The notes under the pieces: model-generated | The model's input: only the letters and a program-made list of their open reading frames with translations | Databases searched by the model: none | What the model was told of the DNA's origin: nothing | Origin: Eutreptiella sp. 'Long Island Sound 2002' | Taxonomy: Eukaryota > Euglenozoa > Euglenophyceae > Eutreptiales > Eutreptiaceae | NCBI GenBank assembly: GCA_964036045.1 | Contig: OZ038383.1 | Coordinates: forward strand, 41,872,354 to 41,936,353 | Length of the DNA: 64,000 bases | Direction of reading: 5' to 3' | Made by a program: the position numbers and the translations under genes | Shown here: positions 11,530 through 20,448 of the stretch, piece after piece | Layout: the number at the start of each line of letters is the position of its first letter | Numbering within the stretch: position 1 is the stretch's first letter

Positions 11530-12117
11530 CGTGTTACATTGAGGACTGCCAATTGGGAAGTGTCTTTTGAAAACGTGGCAAGGAGTGATTTTACTTGGTT
11601 TAGCTATTGTCAAAACACATAAGACAACACATGTTTTACATGCAGAACACCATGGGGGCGTGCCGATGTCGTGGGCGCGCGCTTGTTATGTGTTAAAAAG
11701 GCGCCTGCAGTTTATGAATCATATGAATTTGTTCGCTATCCTCAAACCACTTAAAAACCTGAAGGCTTTGTTCCGCAAGAGCGCGCGCACCACTCTTCAA
11801 GGGTCGCGAGATCATGCTTAAGGAATGAGGAGTAGGGAATGTGAATTTGTGAAATTTTTTATGTGATTTGTAGAATCGTTGCTCATTCGAGTGAATGGAT
11901 GGTTGTGAATAAATTTGGACACATTCTGTGCATATTCATTGTTTGACGGCTGATGAGGCTGTAGTTTACAGCGAAACGCGTCCAGATTTGGGATTCACTC
12001 AAGGTTATTGTGCCCGCGTACAGCTGCCGTGTTACATTGAGGACTGCCAATTGGGAAGTGTCTTTTGAAAACGTGGCAAGGATTGATTTTACTTGGTTTA
12101 GCTATTGTCAAAACACA
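11530..12117 (+). repeat. Two 5'-truncated PLE units (90 and 498 bases)
   Basis: 11530-11619 is only the terminal 90 bases of a unit (GTGTTACATTGAGGACT... to CAAAACACA). 11620-12117 starts inside the RT C-terminus (TAAGACAACACATG, the equivalent of about 15219), codes the last 65 or so residues to a stop at 11819-11821, and then the full 3' UTR. The arrangement shows successive 5'-truncated copies placed head to tail. Confidence 0.8.
11943..11984 (+). ncRNA. Hammerhead ribozyme core, truncated forward unit
   Basis: CTGATGA at 11950-11956, helix II with AGT variation in the loop, GAAA at 11973-11976 and CGCGTC ending at 11982, the predicted cleavage position. It lies directly upstream of the full-length unit, where 5' processing would release that RNA. 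The base at position 2.2 and its partner 1.2 differ from the other copies (G and A rather than A and G), so helix I is not supported by covariation. Confidence 0.6.
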
Positions 12118-12157
12118 TCGTCGCATTATTGCTTATCAAAATAAATCTTCGGGCACA

Positions 12158-13096
12158 ATGAGTTCAAGTACTAACGCCAAGAAAAGTACTTCAAATACTC
12201 CGCGATGGAACCTTGAAGTGATCCCCTTTATCCTTCGCAAGAACGTTTTGAACTACCTTCACGCACATCGAAGCTACGCACTAAAATTGTTGGCGCAACG
12301 CAAACTCCAATGGCGCAAGGCCAATGCATTCATGCCGACCCACTCCAAATATAGACATGGATCCCAAATGGTACGGGTTGTGAACGAAGAGGAGTCCGAA
12401 AAGAAGTTGTTCGAGAAGGATATGGAGAATAAGTTGCTTTACATTGGTAAGGACGTGGGGACCGCAAAAGAAACAATGCAAAAATCATTGGTAACAATGA
12501 TGAAACAATTGAATTTGCATTTACGCAATGTCCGCCAATATGTCAATGAATTCGCCAATGCCGAAGGACAAGGGGACAACATGGCAATGGATGATGATGT
12601 ACTACTAAATCAAGGGGATCCATGGATGGAATTTGGAGATGAGGAGAGAGAGAAGATGCTTCGTGCAATCGCACATGCGCGCGAAGTAACGAACAATGAA
12701 TTGAACCATGCGTATGACAAACGGGAGGAGTTCCAAGACAAGAAGAGTGTAGCGCGGGAAACAAGAGTTCAAAATGACAAGGTGTATGCGGAAATTCAAA
12801 AGGCCAAGGAATACGAAAATAAGGACAACGACTTGAACAAATTGCATGACCAAGTGACATCTTTGACCAAAGCGTTGAATTGTCTTATGGAGAAAAACTT
12901 GGGGACAAAAAACTCAAGTCATGCAAAGAAAAACCGTCGAAGCAGGAGCATTTCTACCGATGGAGACAAATCACGAAGGTACAAAAAAGGCAAGAGAAAA
13001 GACAAGGACAAGAACAAGAGGAAAGGGCGCAGCATCTCAACCGGATCGACATCCACAAGGAGATCAATATCGAGCAAATCTTCAAGGTCAACGTGA
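12158..13096 (+). CDS. PLE ORF1, basic RS/K-rich protein
   Basis: ATG at 12158 is the first in the unit and gives 312 residues. The N-terminal two thirds are helical and charged (KKSTSNTPRWNLEVIPFIL, then EREKMLRAIAHAREV and ENKDNDLNKLHDQVTSLTKAL, a likely coiled coil). The C-terminal 60 residues are Lys/Arg/Ser rich (NRRSRSIS, KSRRYKKGKRKDKDKNKRK, RRSISSKSSRS), which suggests RNA binding or a nuclear-localisation role. An in-frame TTG at 12065 extends the frame upstream into the terminal repeat, but ATG is preferred. The 3' end overlaps the RT frame, which is -1 relative to it. It resembles no named family that I recognise. Confidence 0.7.
   Translation: MSSSTNAKKSTSNTPRWNLEVIPFILRKNVLNYLHAHRSYALKLLAQRKLQWRKANAFMPTHSKYRHGSQMVRVVNEEESEKKLFEKDMENKLLYIGKDVGTAKETMQKSLVTMMKQLNLHLRNVRQYVNEFANAEGQGDNMAMDDDVLLNQGDPWMEFGDEEREKMLRAIAHAREVTNNELNHAYDKREEFQDKKSVARETRVQNDKVYAEIQKAKEYENKDNDLNKLHDQVTSLTKALNCLMEKNLGTKNSSHAKKNRRSRSISTDGDKSRRYKKGKRKDKDKNKRKGRSISTGSTSTRRSISSKSSRST
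12907..12913 (+). promoter_or_regulatory. Candidate -1 ribosomal frameshift heptamer
   Basis: AAAAAAC sits in the overlap as A_AAA_AAC relative to ORF1 codons ACA-AAA-AAC, the classic X_XXY_YYZ form. Slipping back one base joins ORF1 to the RT frame (next codon CTC at 12913). A 6-bp stem (12934-12939 with 12958-12963, one G-U) lies 20 bases downstream, farther than usual for a stimulator. The RT frame has no ATG before its conserved core, so some recoding is needed. Confidence 0.6.
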
Positions 13097-15420
13097 ACAA
13101 GAACATCGAAAGCAACGAGGTCCACACGAGGAGAAAAGAGAAAGCGCGACACGGAGCACAAAAAGGGCCCAAATCACAAGCACAAAAAACGAGAACAAAG
13201 GAATGGAAAAAGAGGAAAAGGTTAACTCATGTGAGCGTGCACACAAACCAATCCGGAGTGCATGGTGAATTGGATGCATGTTTTCGTAAGCCAAAATTCT
13301 CTACATTGAGTGGGGATGTCATACGTGAACCGCCACCCTACCTTCGCTATCTTTTGGGGTTGGGGGGCAAGTATGTGCCGTTTCCACACCCAAGAGGATT
13401 TGTAAAGAAACAAATCACCAAGGTAAATGATCGTTTTGCCGAGCTCCGTAGAGTAATCGTGTGGGATGCGTTTCACAAGTTTTGTGAGACGGATTGTGAA
13501 TCTAAGAGACCGCCATTTCCTTTGTTTCCCTACAAAAGGTTCTTCGTGTCACGTGGTACGAATCCAAATGGGGACATTGAAAAGGAATTGGGATCGAAAC
13601 TATTCAAGATTGATCATTCCATAAAAGTTGTTGCGGACCAAACCAAAGGTGCGCTTGATGCGTTCACCAGGAACACACACTTGCTTCGTGGTGCGTCCTT
13701 TTGTTTTGAATTATTGGAGTCATATCTCCGTGACCATGTAATCATCGAAGGGGACAAGGATGGTTCCCTAAATATCCTATCTCGCTCTTGCTATCTTCGG
13801 GAAGCAGAGGCAAACATGCATGATAAATTTCTTGGTTCACCCATTTATAGGAGAGTTGGTAATGTTTCGGATCAAGAGACATGGTTGGCGAATGGGAAAC
13901 GATGGGCAAACATCGTTGATGGTATCATCCGTCCCATGCTACCTTTGTCGCTTAATGATTTCATTCATGTGTTTTTAGACACGCGAGTGGTGTCACATTT
14001 GCCACGATTTCGGTTACTCCTAAAATCGCATAAATCACTTCGTGTTGACTCCAATGGCAGATGGGCATCGCGTCCTATCGTAGGCTTAACAAGTTGGTCG
14101 ACCACGGCTTCGTCTATCCTAATGGCAACCGCAGGCCAAATTCTATTGAAGCTGGAAAGAGTGGTTGATGAGCTCAACACACCGGTGCGTGATACACACG
14201 ATTTAATGGCACGTGTCCGTGCACAAGTGAACTCACGCAAGGGAAATGGTGATTTGGTGTTAACTAATTTTGATTTCAACGCATTATACACCCGCATATC
14301 ATGGTCCCATCTAACACACACATTTGTTTGGTGGCGAGATTGGTTTCATGATTTGGATGGGGAGGTGCTTTCACATTTGTCTACATATGAGAGAGACTTC
14401 ATGCAATTCATATTTGCACCCATCTCAACCGAGGCGAAGGACTTGTTAATCAGTGAGTTGCCGTTTTTGGATGTGTCCCAAGCGCCGGCCTCGTTGGGGC
14501 TTTGGCTACTGAATTTCATCTACCACCATTCCGTATTTTTGAACCCGGGAATTGCACTTTTTGTGCAATGCTATGGATTTAGTATGGGCACGAACAGCGC
14601 GCCCCCATGGGCGCAGTTGACGCTCCGCTCCTTTGAAAAAATGAGACCACTTCCACCGGGTATCCCTTTGCTAAGACTTTTAGATGATGGGCTCGTGTTG
14701 CATAGAGCGTCCGAGACCGAGATGATTAAAACGTGCCTACAACGTATGTATCCTAAGGACTTGCCATTTGCATTTGAGGCGTTGGGAAGTGCGAGAGGGG
14801 TAACATTTTTGGATGTAAGATTCATCAGCGTTGAACCGTTGCGAACTTCGGTGTTTTGGAAGAGCACACACGCGTGTGCATATATGCCATGGACCAAGAA
14901 TGTCCCAAGACATATTCGCGAGTCCTGGATACACGCCGAGTTTGTACGATACCTACGGATTTGTTCGGATGAGAAGTACTATATTATTTGTTCAAACAGG
15001 TTGGTGGATGCCCTTGTATGGTTGCAATACCCACAGCGTGTAATTAGGGATAAACTCATTCCCTGGAGTGAACGGCATAAGTTCTTGGGGGTGGGGGCAC
15101 GGAAGAGTAAGAACACACGACTCATTGAGCCGAACCACAATCGAGCTTCATTGTCACAGGCAGAAAACGGTGTGGTGGATACTCATGGTGTCAGAGGAGG
15201 GGGGAGGGAGTCTTTTTATAAGACAACACATGTTTCACATGCAGAACACCATGGGGGCGTGCGGATGTCGTGGGCGCGCGCTTGTTATGTGTTAAAAAGG
15301 CGCCTGCAGTTTATGAATCATATGAATTTGTTCGCTATCCTCAAAACACTTAAAAACCTGAAGGCTTTGTTCCGCAAGAGCGCGCGCACCACTCTTCAAG
15401 GGTCGCGAGATCATGCTTAA
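12913..15420 (+). CDS. PLE reverse transcriptase, probably expressed as ORF1-RT fusion
   Basis: The frame is open from a TTG at 12880 and ends with TAA at 15420; translation after the proposed shift gives 835 residues, or about 1,087 fused to ORF1. PLE-type features in order: YLLGLGGKYVPFP (about 13340-13389), LLKSHKSLRVDSNGRWASRPIVG (about 14017-14085), motif A FDFNALYTRI with Asp at 14272, motif B GFSMGTNSAPP from 14575, motif C LLDDGLV with Asp codons at 14683 and 14686, then a FLDVRF region and YMPW...PRHIRESW thumb-like segment. PLE RTs resemble telomerase and prime on DNA ends or nicks. No GIY-YIG, zinc finger or other endonuclease is visible. The frame is intact, so this unit could be active. 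Confidence 0.85.
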   Translation, partial: LKSCKEKPSKQEHFYRWRQITKVQKRQEKRQGQEQEERAQHLNRIDIHKEINIEQIFKVNVNKNIESNEVHTRRKEKARHGAQKGPKSQAQKTRTKEWKKRKRLTHVSVHTNQSGVHGELDACFRKPKFSTLSGDVIREPPPYLRYLLGLGGKYVPFPHPRGFVKKQITKVNDRFAELRRVIVWDAFHKFCETDCESKRPPFPLFPYKRFFVSRGTNPNGDIEKELGSKLFKIDHSIKVVADQTKGALDAFTRNTHLLRGASFCFELLESYLRDHVIIEGDKDGSLNILSRSCYLREAEANMHDKFLGSPIYRRVGNVSDQETWLANGKRWANIVDGIIRPMLPLSLNDFIHVFLDTRVVSHLPRFRLLLKSHKSLRVDSNGRWASRPIVGLTSWSTTASSILMATAGQILLKLERVVDELNTPVRDTHDLMARVRAQVNSRKGNGDLVLTNFDFNALYTRISWSHLTHTFVWWRDWFHDLDGEVLSHLSTYERDFMQFIFAPISTEAKDLLISELPFLDVSQAPASLGLWLLNFIYHHSVFLNPGIALFVQCYGFSMGTNSAPPWAQLTLRSFEKMRPLPPGIPLLRLLDDGLVLHRASETEMIKTCLQRMYPKDLPFAFEALGSARGVTFLDVRFISVEPLRTSVFWKSTHACAYMPWTKNVPRHIRESWIHAEFVRYLRICSDEKYYIICSNRLVDALVWLQYPQRVIRDKLIPWSERHKFLGVGARKSKNTRLIEPNHNRASLSQAENGVVDTHGVRGGGRESFYKTTHVSHAEHHGGVRMSWARACYVLKRRLQFMNHMNLFAILKTLKNLKALFRKSARTTLQGSRDHA

Positions 15421-15716
15421 GGAATGAGGAGTAGGGAATGTGAATTTGTGAAATTTGTTATATGATTTGTAGAATCGTTGCTCATTCGAGTGAATGGATG
15501 GTTGTGAATAAATTTGGACACATTCTGTGCATATTCATTGTTTGACAGCTGATGAGGCTGTAATTTACAGCGAAACGCGTCCGGATTTGGGATTCACTCA
15601 AGGTTATTGTGCCCGAGTACAGCTGCCGTGTTACATTGAGGACTGCCAATTGGGAAGTGTCTTTTGAAAACGTGGCAAGGATTGATTTTACTTGGTTTAG
15701 CTATTGTCAAAACACA
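15421..15716 (+). repeat. PLE 3' UTR and terminal pseudo-LTR segment
   Basis: This segment is non-coding, 296 bases, and near-identical to 11822-12117 and to the reverse complement of the left end. It begins with AGGAATGAGGAGTAGGG, contains the hammerhead motif and ends with GTTTAGCTATTGTCAAAACACA at 15716. GAGTGAAT (15489-15496) can pair with ATTCACTC (15592-15599) across the ribozyme. Confidence 0.8.
15541..15582 (+). ncRNA. Hammerhead ribozyme core, full-length unit
   Basis: CTGATGA at 15549-15555, helix II GCTGTA-ATT-TACAGC, GAAA at 15572-15575, then CGCGTC with predicted cleavage after C15581. All invariant core bases of a hammerhead (CUGAUGA, GAAA, NUH as GUC) are present. Helix III would be minimal (C-G closing GC), as reported for PLE hammerheads. 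Next to the core, helix I has only G-C and C-G pairs separated by a mismatch, so activity may depend on the distal pairing. Confidence 0.65.
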
Positions 15717-16301
15717 CCGCCGCCGCGCGAAACGCAAGACGAAGACCTCACACTCCAGACGCTGCGGAATCTGATCCGGCAAAACGTCTGGAACGACGGC
15801 GCGAGGGAGGACAGCCACGATGTCGAGTGGTAGGACGTCCTCACCGACGAGGACCCAGCTACACCCCCCCCCCGCCCCCTCTGGAGCGCACCAACCTGGG
15901 CGCTGCCAGACCCGGACGTGGACCACACGGTTTACGTCCCCGACCACGAAGACTACAACGACGCGCCACGGGGCAGTCTGTCCCCCATTGGCAACCTGCC
16001 CGACAGTTGGGGCTACGTCAGCCCCACAAACCAAAACAACTACCGCAACATCATCGTCACCCTCACCACCCGCCTCCTGATCGCCTTCGGCTGGCTGGTG
16101 GGGGACGCGGAAAGGGCGATGAACATCGCCCGCGGCGCCCATGGCGCCGAGTGGGCGGACTTCTTCCACCGCGGCGGGGCCATGACCCCGGGGGCGACCG
16201 AGAGGCTGATGGCAGCCTACCTCACGCGGAGGGGCATCTCCGCTCCACGCAGCCTCGAATCGCTGATACAGCGCACCCTGCAGCCGCACGTCCCGCCACC
16301 A
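15717..16301 (+). repeat. Right copy of 585-base target duplication
   Basis: This duplicates 9807-10391 and restores the RING/NYRN reading frame, so that coding sequence continues uninterrupted into 16302 onward. It has TAG again at the equivalent of 9921. Point differences from the left copy give a clock for the PLE insertion. Confidence 0.85.
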
Positions 16302-18616
16302 CAACCGGGCACATACGGCAATGCAGCGGTGGCCAGGATGATGGCCAGAGGTACCCGGCTGGACGGCTCATCCTACTCCCCCCGGCCGCGACGTTCTCCA
16401 CATCCCCCAACCCATCCACCTCCGCCCCCCCCACACCCGCCGCCGAACCACACCAACAACACGCCGCCGACGCCACGCGGACTACAGGCGATCCAGCACC
16501 ATCTAGGGCCGGCACACCACAGAGCACCCGACAAGAGCGTGCATCCAAACGGGCGGCGCAATGACAACCAACACAACACCACACGACCACAGGGAGCCCG
16601 GGACACCGAGCATCACATGCCAGGAGCGGAGCCCTACCCAGCCCCACGAATACGGGGGCGGTGGGTACCAAGCCCGGGCAGCCCCCCGGTACCGCACACC
16701 CGCACAGGGTACCGGCCCCGAGCCCCACAGGGAGCCCGCAACCCCTAACACCACCCGTCGCGCCTGCGCACGGCCCACGGCCGGCAGCCAGCCAAGCGGC
16801 AACAACACAGGCCCACCCGGAACCCCGCCCGCACCATGGCACACCTGACCGGCCGCCAGCAGACCCAACGTACACGCCGACCGACAACCTCCCCACACGG
16901 ACACACACTGCTACCCCGACCGACGCCACCGCCGCCCGGCCCTCTGACGCCGGGCACCCCCACACCCACGGCCCCACCGGGGGCCTAACCCCCCAGGCTT
17001 CGGCAACGTCCGGCACGGAGGACCTACCGGCCACAACGCACGGCGGGCCGTTGCCCCAGCGGCAGCACGCCCCACCTACCGGACCGCCGGCACGGCCGGC
17101 AGAACCGTCATCTCCCGGCCGCCCGGCCCCCGGCCCAGGCCCCGGCCCGGATCCGCCACGCACTGCCGCCCCGGCGGACGCCCCGCAGCCCGCGGACCCG
17201 GGGAGCCTACCCGAGCCGCCACCCAAGGCGGGAGGCCACGCCCGGGGAGCACCGCCACCGGCGGACGATGGCGCCGAAGCGCCTACACCGCCGACCCAAC
17301 CGCAGCGCGACGCGCCCGCGGTGGGCGCGGAAGGACTGCAGAGACCCCCGCAACGAACGCCGACGCCAGCACCAATGGAGGAACCTGGTGGGGGAACAGA
17401 CCAGCCATCAGTGCGGAGTACCGACCTGACGAACAAAACGGCACAGGGAGGCGACGAGGCTTTGGCAGATGGCCAGCCTGACGCGGAACCCGAGGGGCCA
17501 GCTGCGGACACCGGGTGTGCGGACTGCCCCCACCGGCCCGCGACCGCGGATCACGCGGGCGCCGCCCCCCGGGCGAACCTGCCGACCCGTGCCGACGCGA
17601 GCACGCCAGGGGAGGCGCTGCAACGAGATCCACCGGAAACCAGCGCGGGGTCAGAGGCCCGGGAAACCACACCCGACACGCCCTAGCGCGGGGACGAAGG
17701 AGGAACGTCACCCAGCGGGCACAACCGCGACAACGACTCCTTCGATGCCTTCATGGACTCCTGCAGGGATGACCCCCAGGCGGTCCCAGCACCGGAGACG
17801 CCACGCGTCCACCCGGAGCCGCAACGCGACCAGGCGGACGATACGCCCCTCACGGAGCCAGGACAAGCGCACCTCCAGTGCGACTACACCACTCTGGGGC
17901 AGATTGTCACAACGGGCGAGGGGCAGGCGACCGCGAGCGGCGCGGCGGACCGGACTACGGACGATTGCAACGCCCCAGGTGAGGGCACGCGCGTGGAAGC
18001 GGCCGGCAACACCGCGAGTGAGCCTGTCGGCCCACCGCCGGGGGCCGCCCCGCCCTGGGGGCGGGGACACCTGGACTAGGCACGCTTGCAGGGTGACGCG
18101 AGCCACCCCAGCGAACAAGCAGAGCAAGAAGCGACCCAAGACCTAGGCTTCTGGATCCCCAGGCTTGTCACAGGGGAGCAACTAGAACCGGCGGTCCGCA
18201 TACGATGGGTACCTTCTTCGCGGTCCCGCCACCTCGCGGAGGGAACACGCACCATGGCAGACGTCAGGTTTGGTCATCGGACAGGGCACACGCCCCCCGC
18301 CACCATGGACCACCCCGGCCAATGGCGCTATGTGGCCACCCGGCTCATGGCGCATATGGGAGCCTACAGCCCAGATGAAATGAACGGACTGCACTGGCGG
18401 TGGCACCAGCGCGCCGCCCTGCGCATCCGTACGGCCATGCAGGACCATAATATCTGGGACATCCGTGGATCACTGGGCCACCAGGGAGACGCCTCAGGCC
18501 ACCGGCGGCCGCGGTCCCAAGACCTCCCGAAGCCCCCCAGGCAGGCGGCGCGCCGAGACTCATCTGAACACCCACGGGGTCCACCACCCGGTAGGGGTTC
18601 CCCCTCTGGCACATAA
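16302..18616 (+). pseudogene. LINE 1 proline-rich region and 'FWIP' domain
   Basis: The frame continues from the RING/NYRN segment (QPGTYGNAAVARMMARGT). It changes where copy 1 lacks 88 bases present in copy 2 (after 16383), and then runs through a long Pro/Thr/Ala-rich stretch to 18616. Stops at 16562-16564, TAG 17684-17686 and TAG 18077-18079 interrupt copy 1. The last two are sense codons (Gln and Tyr) in copy 2. A compact domain near 18140-18450 (LGFWIPRLVTGEQLEPAVRIRWV through YSPDEMNGLHWRWHQRAAL) resembles LINE 2's WWSPPALQ domain (41998-42420). The TAA at 18614-18616 is shared by both copies. The function is unknown. Confidence 0.55.
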
Positions 18617-20448
18617 AGCAGCCCCCTGCGGCCGTTCGCCCCACAGAAGAGCCCGGGCAGTCCCGACGCCTCGAGGGTGCAAGGCGACACGCCGGAGCAG
18701 CGCCAAGAGACGAGGCACCCTGGCCAATCCCGTCGCCGCAGCTGCACGCCGCCCCCCGCAGCGCGACCAGTCGTCTTCAATGAGGATATGGACAGGGACC
18801 ACGGGGGCCCCCGCCACCCCCACGCTCGGCGACCATCATCGACCTCCAACCCCAGACGCCGGTCCAAGAGGCCCCGCACGGAGCGGACGCACATCCCCAC
18901 CATTCTCACGCCGGCCGAGCGCGAGCGGCAAGCAGCGCTTCAAGCGGACCCTCGCCAGACGGCGGGCAAAACGTCCAGCTCATCCGCCGCCTCCCTCCCG
19001 GGTCAGCGGCCTATCCGCTACCGAGAGGACCACACGCGGAGCCCGCGCCCGACCCCAGCCCTACGCAAGAGGCGGGGGGGCAGCCCTCCCCGCATTCCAG
19101 AAGCCGCCAGGCCACGGAGGGCAGATCGCGGCAGCCGGGACACGACGCGAGCGGACCAAGGGCGGACACAGAGATGACAGGGACCTCCAGCGCCCAGGAG
19201 CCCGCTGGCCCACTGCCCCTCGCCACGCCCTGCTCGATGCCTCGGCAACGGGAACCCCCCACGGAGTACGTGCCTGGGGGACAACCGGGCGCCACCTCAC
19301 GGCACCCCTCCCCGGCTGACGCGGCACTGGAGCAAGACCGGGTGGCCATCCCCCCCCCCCCCCGACCGCCACAGCAACGGGGCACGGGTCCCTTCGACGA
19401 AACGGAACTGAGGGCGCTCTACGACATCCACACTTCCACGCCCTCGAGCGAGCTGGTGGCCACCCTCTGGGAACACCTCCATAACGTCGACCCAAACAGG
19501 CCTTTCGCCGTAGTCCCCCTGCTACATGCCCCGACAACCCAAATCTTTGTGCGACAGCTCCAGGCGCTCGTCACCCCCGGGACAAAGGTCTCTGACGACC
19601 TCATTGAAGCGTGGATCTGGTGGTTCAACACCCACCAACCGGCCCAAGGGGGCGTGTGGGTCCCACACCTGGGCTGGGTACACACGCTCATAGCGCCGCC
19701 GACGGACCCCAGGCCCGCACCCACCACCGGAGGCCGGGAGCGGGCCGCCCCACCACCGAGACCCGACAACCTCCGTATTCCACTGCACGAGGGCCTGGAG
19801 GCATGGGAAAGCGGGACCGCCCGTAGCAGGGGGCACAACCTCACGAACCTGACGGCGCACTACCCAGAGACGGCGCGCGCAGCGCCCCCGCCGCGCGAAC
19901 ATGACCCCGGTACCATCGCCATGATCGTGTTGGAGAATGGCCACTAATACCAGGTGCGGATCATCCCACACCCGCAGGACAACCATTGGAGCCTGGAGGC
20001 CGTCGACTCCATGCTCCGGGCGACCACGGGCCTGCCGGACAACCCTACCCCTCTGCTCCAAAACCAACCCCCGGACCCCCTGACGGCCATTGTGTCGGGG
20101 ACGGCAGGCACCTGGCACCCAGGCCACGCCCTCTACTGCCTCTGGCCGTGGGCGCGGCGCCGCTGGCCGCACACCAGGGCGTGGTCAGCGGCGCGGAGAT
20201 TCTACCTCGAAGGCCGGCAGCAGATGGAGGCCATCCCGGAACCGACGGCGGAAACCCCCACTGAGCCCAACCTGTGCCCCGTCTTCGCGATCCACGAGAT
20301 CCGGGCACTGGCGCTGGGCGGGCAGCTGCAGCCCGCCATCCGCACTGAGACGGAGGCCCGGGCGGCGCACGCGGCCCTGGTGCATGAAATCTTCAGTGCC
20401 CTCCGCAGCGCCCTTGTACGACGTGTGGGTATCCACCCAGGGCCCTGA
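18617..20448 (+). pseudogene. LINE 1 Ulp1/C48-like cysteine protease domain
   Basis: One frame to about 19000, then after loss of one G another frame to TGA 20446-20448, with TAA at 19945-19947 replacing a Tyr codon of copy 2. Protease-like order: LQALVTPGTKVSDDLIEAWI (the Ulp1 'LnD..I' opening, about 19560-19617), WVPHLGWVHTLI, then VLENGHYYQV with candidate catalytic His at 19942, Asp 21 residues later (VDSM), and LCPVFAIHEIRALAL with candidate Cys at 20275. LINE 2 shows the same elements with a fuller Cys motif. C48 peptidases cleave SUMO- or Nedd8-type linkages; in a LINE it might process a polyprotein or deconjugate host modifiers (inference). Confidence 0.55.

Larger units (their letters stand above)
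10392..15716 (+). mobile_element. Penelope-like retroelement complex: inverted, truncated and full-length units
   Basis: The complex starts with TGTGTTTTGACAATAGC and ends with its reverse complement, because an inverted partial copy lies at the left. Order: inverted 5'-truncated unit (10392-11529), a 90-base terminal fragment (11530-11619), a 5'-truncated forward unit (11620-12117), and a full unit (12118-15716, 3599 bases). All forward units end at the same CAAAACACA. Such tandem or inverted partial copies sharing a 3' end are typical of PLEs (pseudo-LTRs). The block is much less GC-rich than the LINE around it. No GIY-YIG endonuclease motif is seen, so it may belong to an endonuclease-lacking group; that is an inference. 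Confidence 0.85.

Noticed and set aside
12065-12157. N-terminal extension of PLE ORF1 from TTG
   Set aside because: It lies in the terminal repeat shared by all units and lacks ATG; the ATG at 12158 is the first one in the full-length unit.
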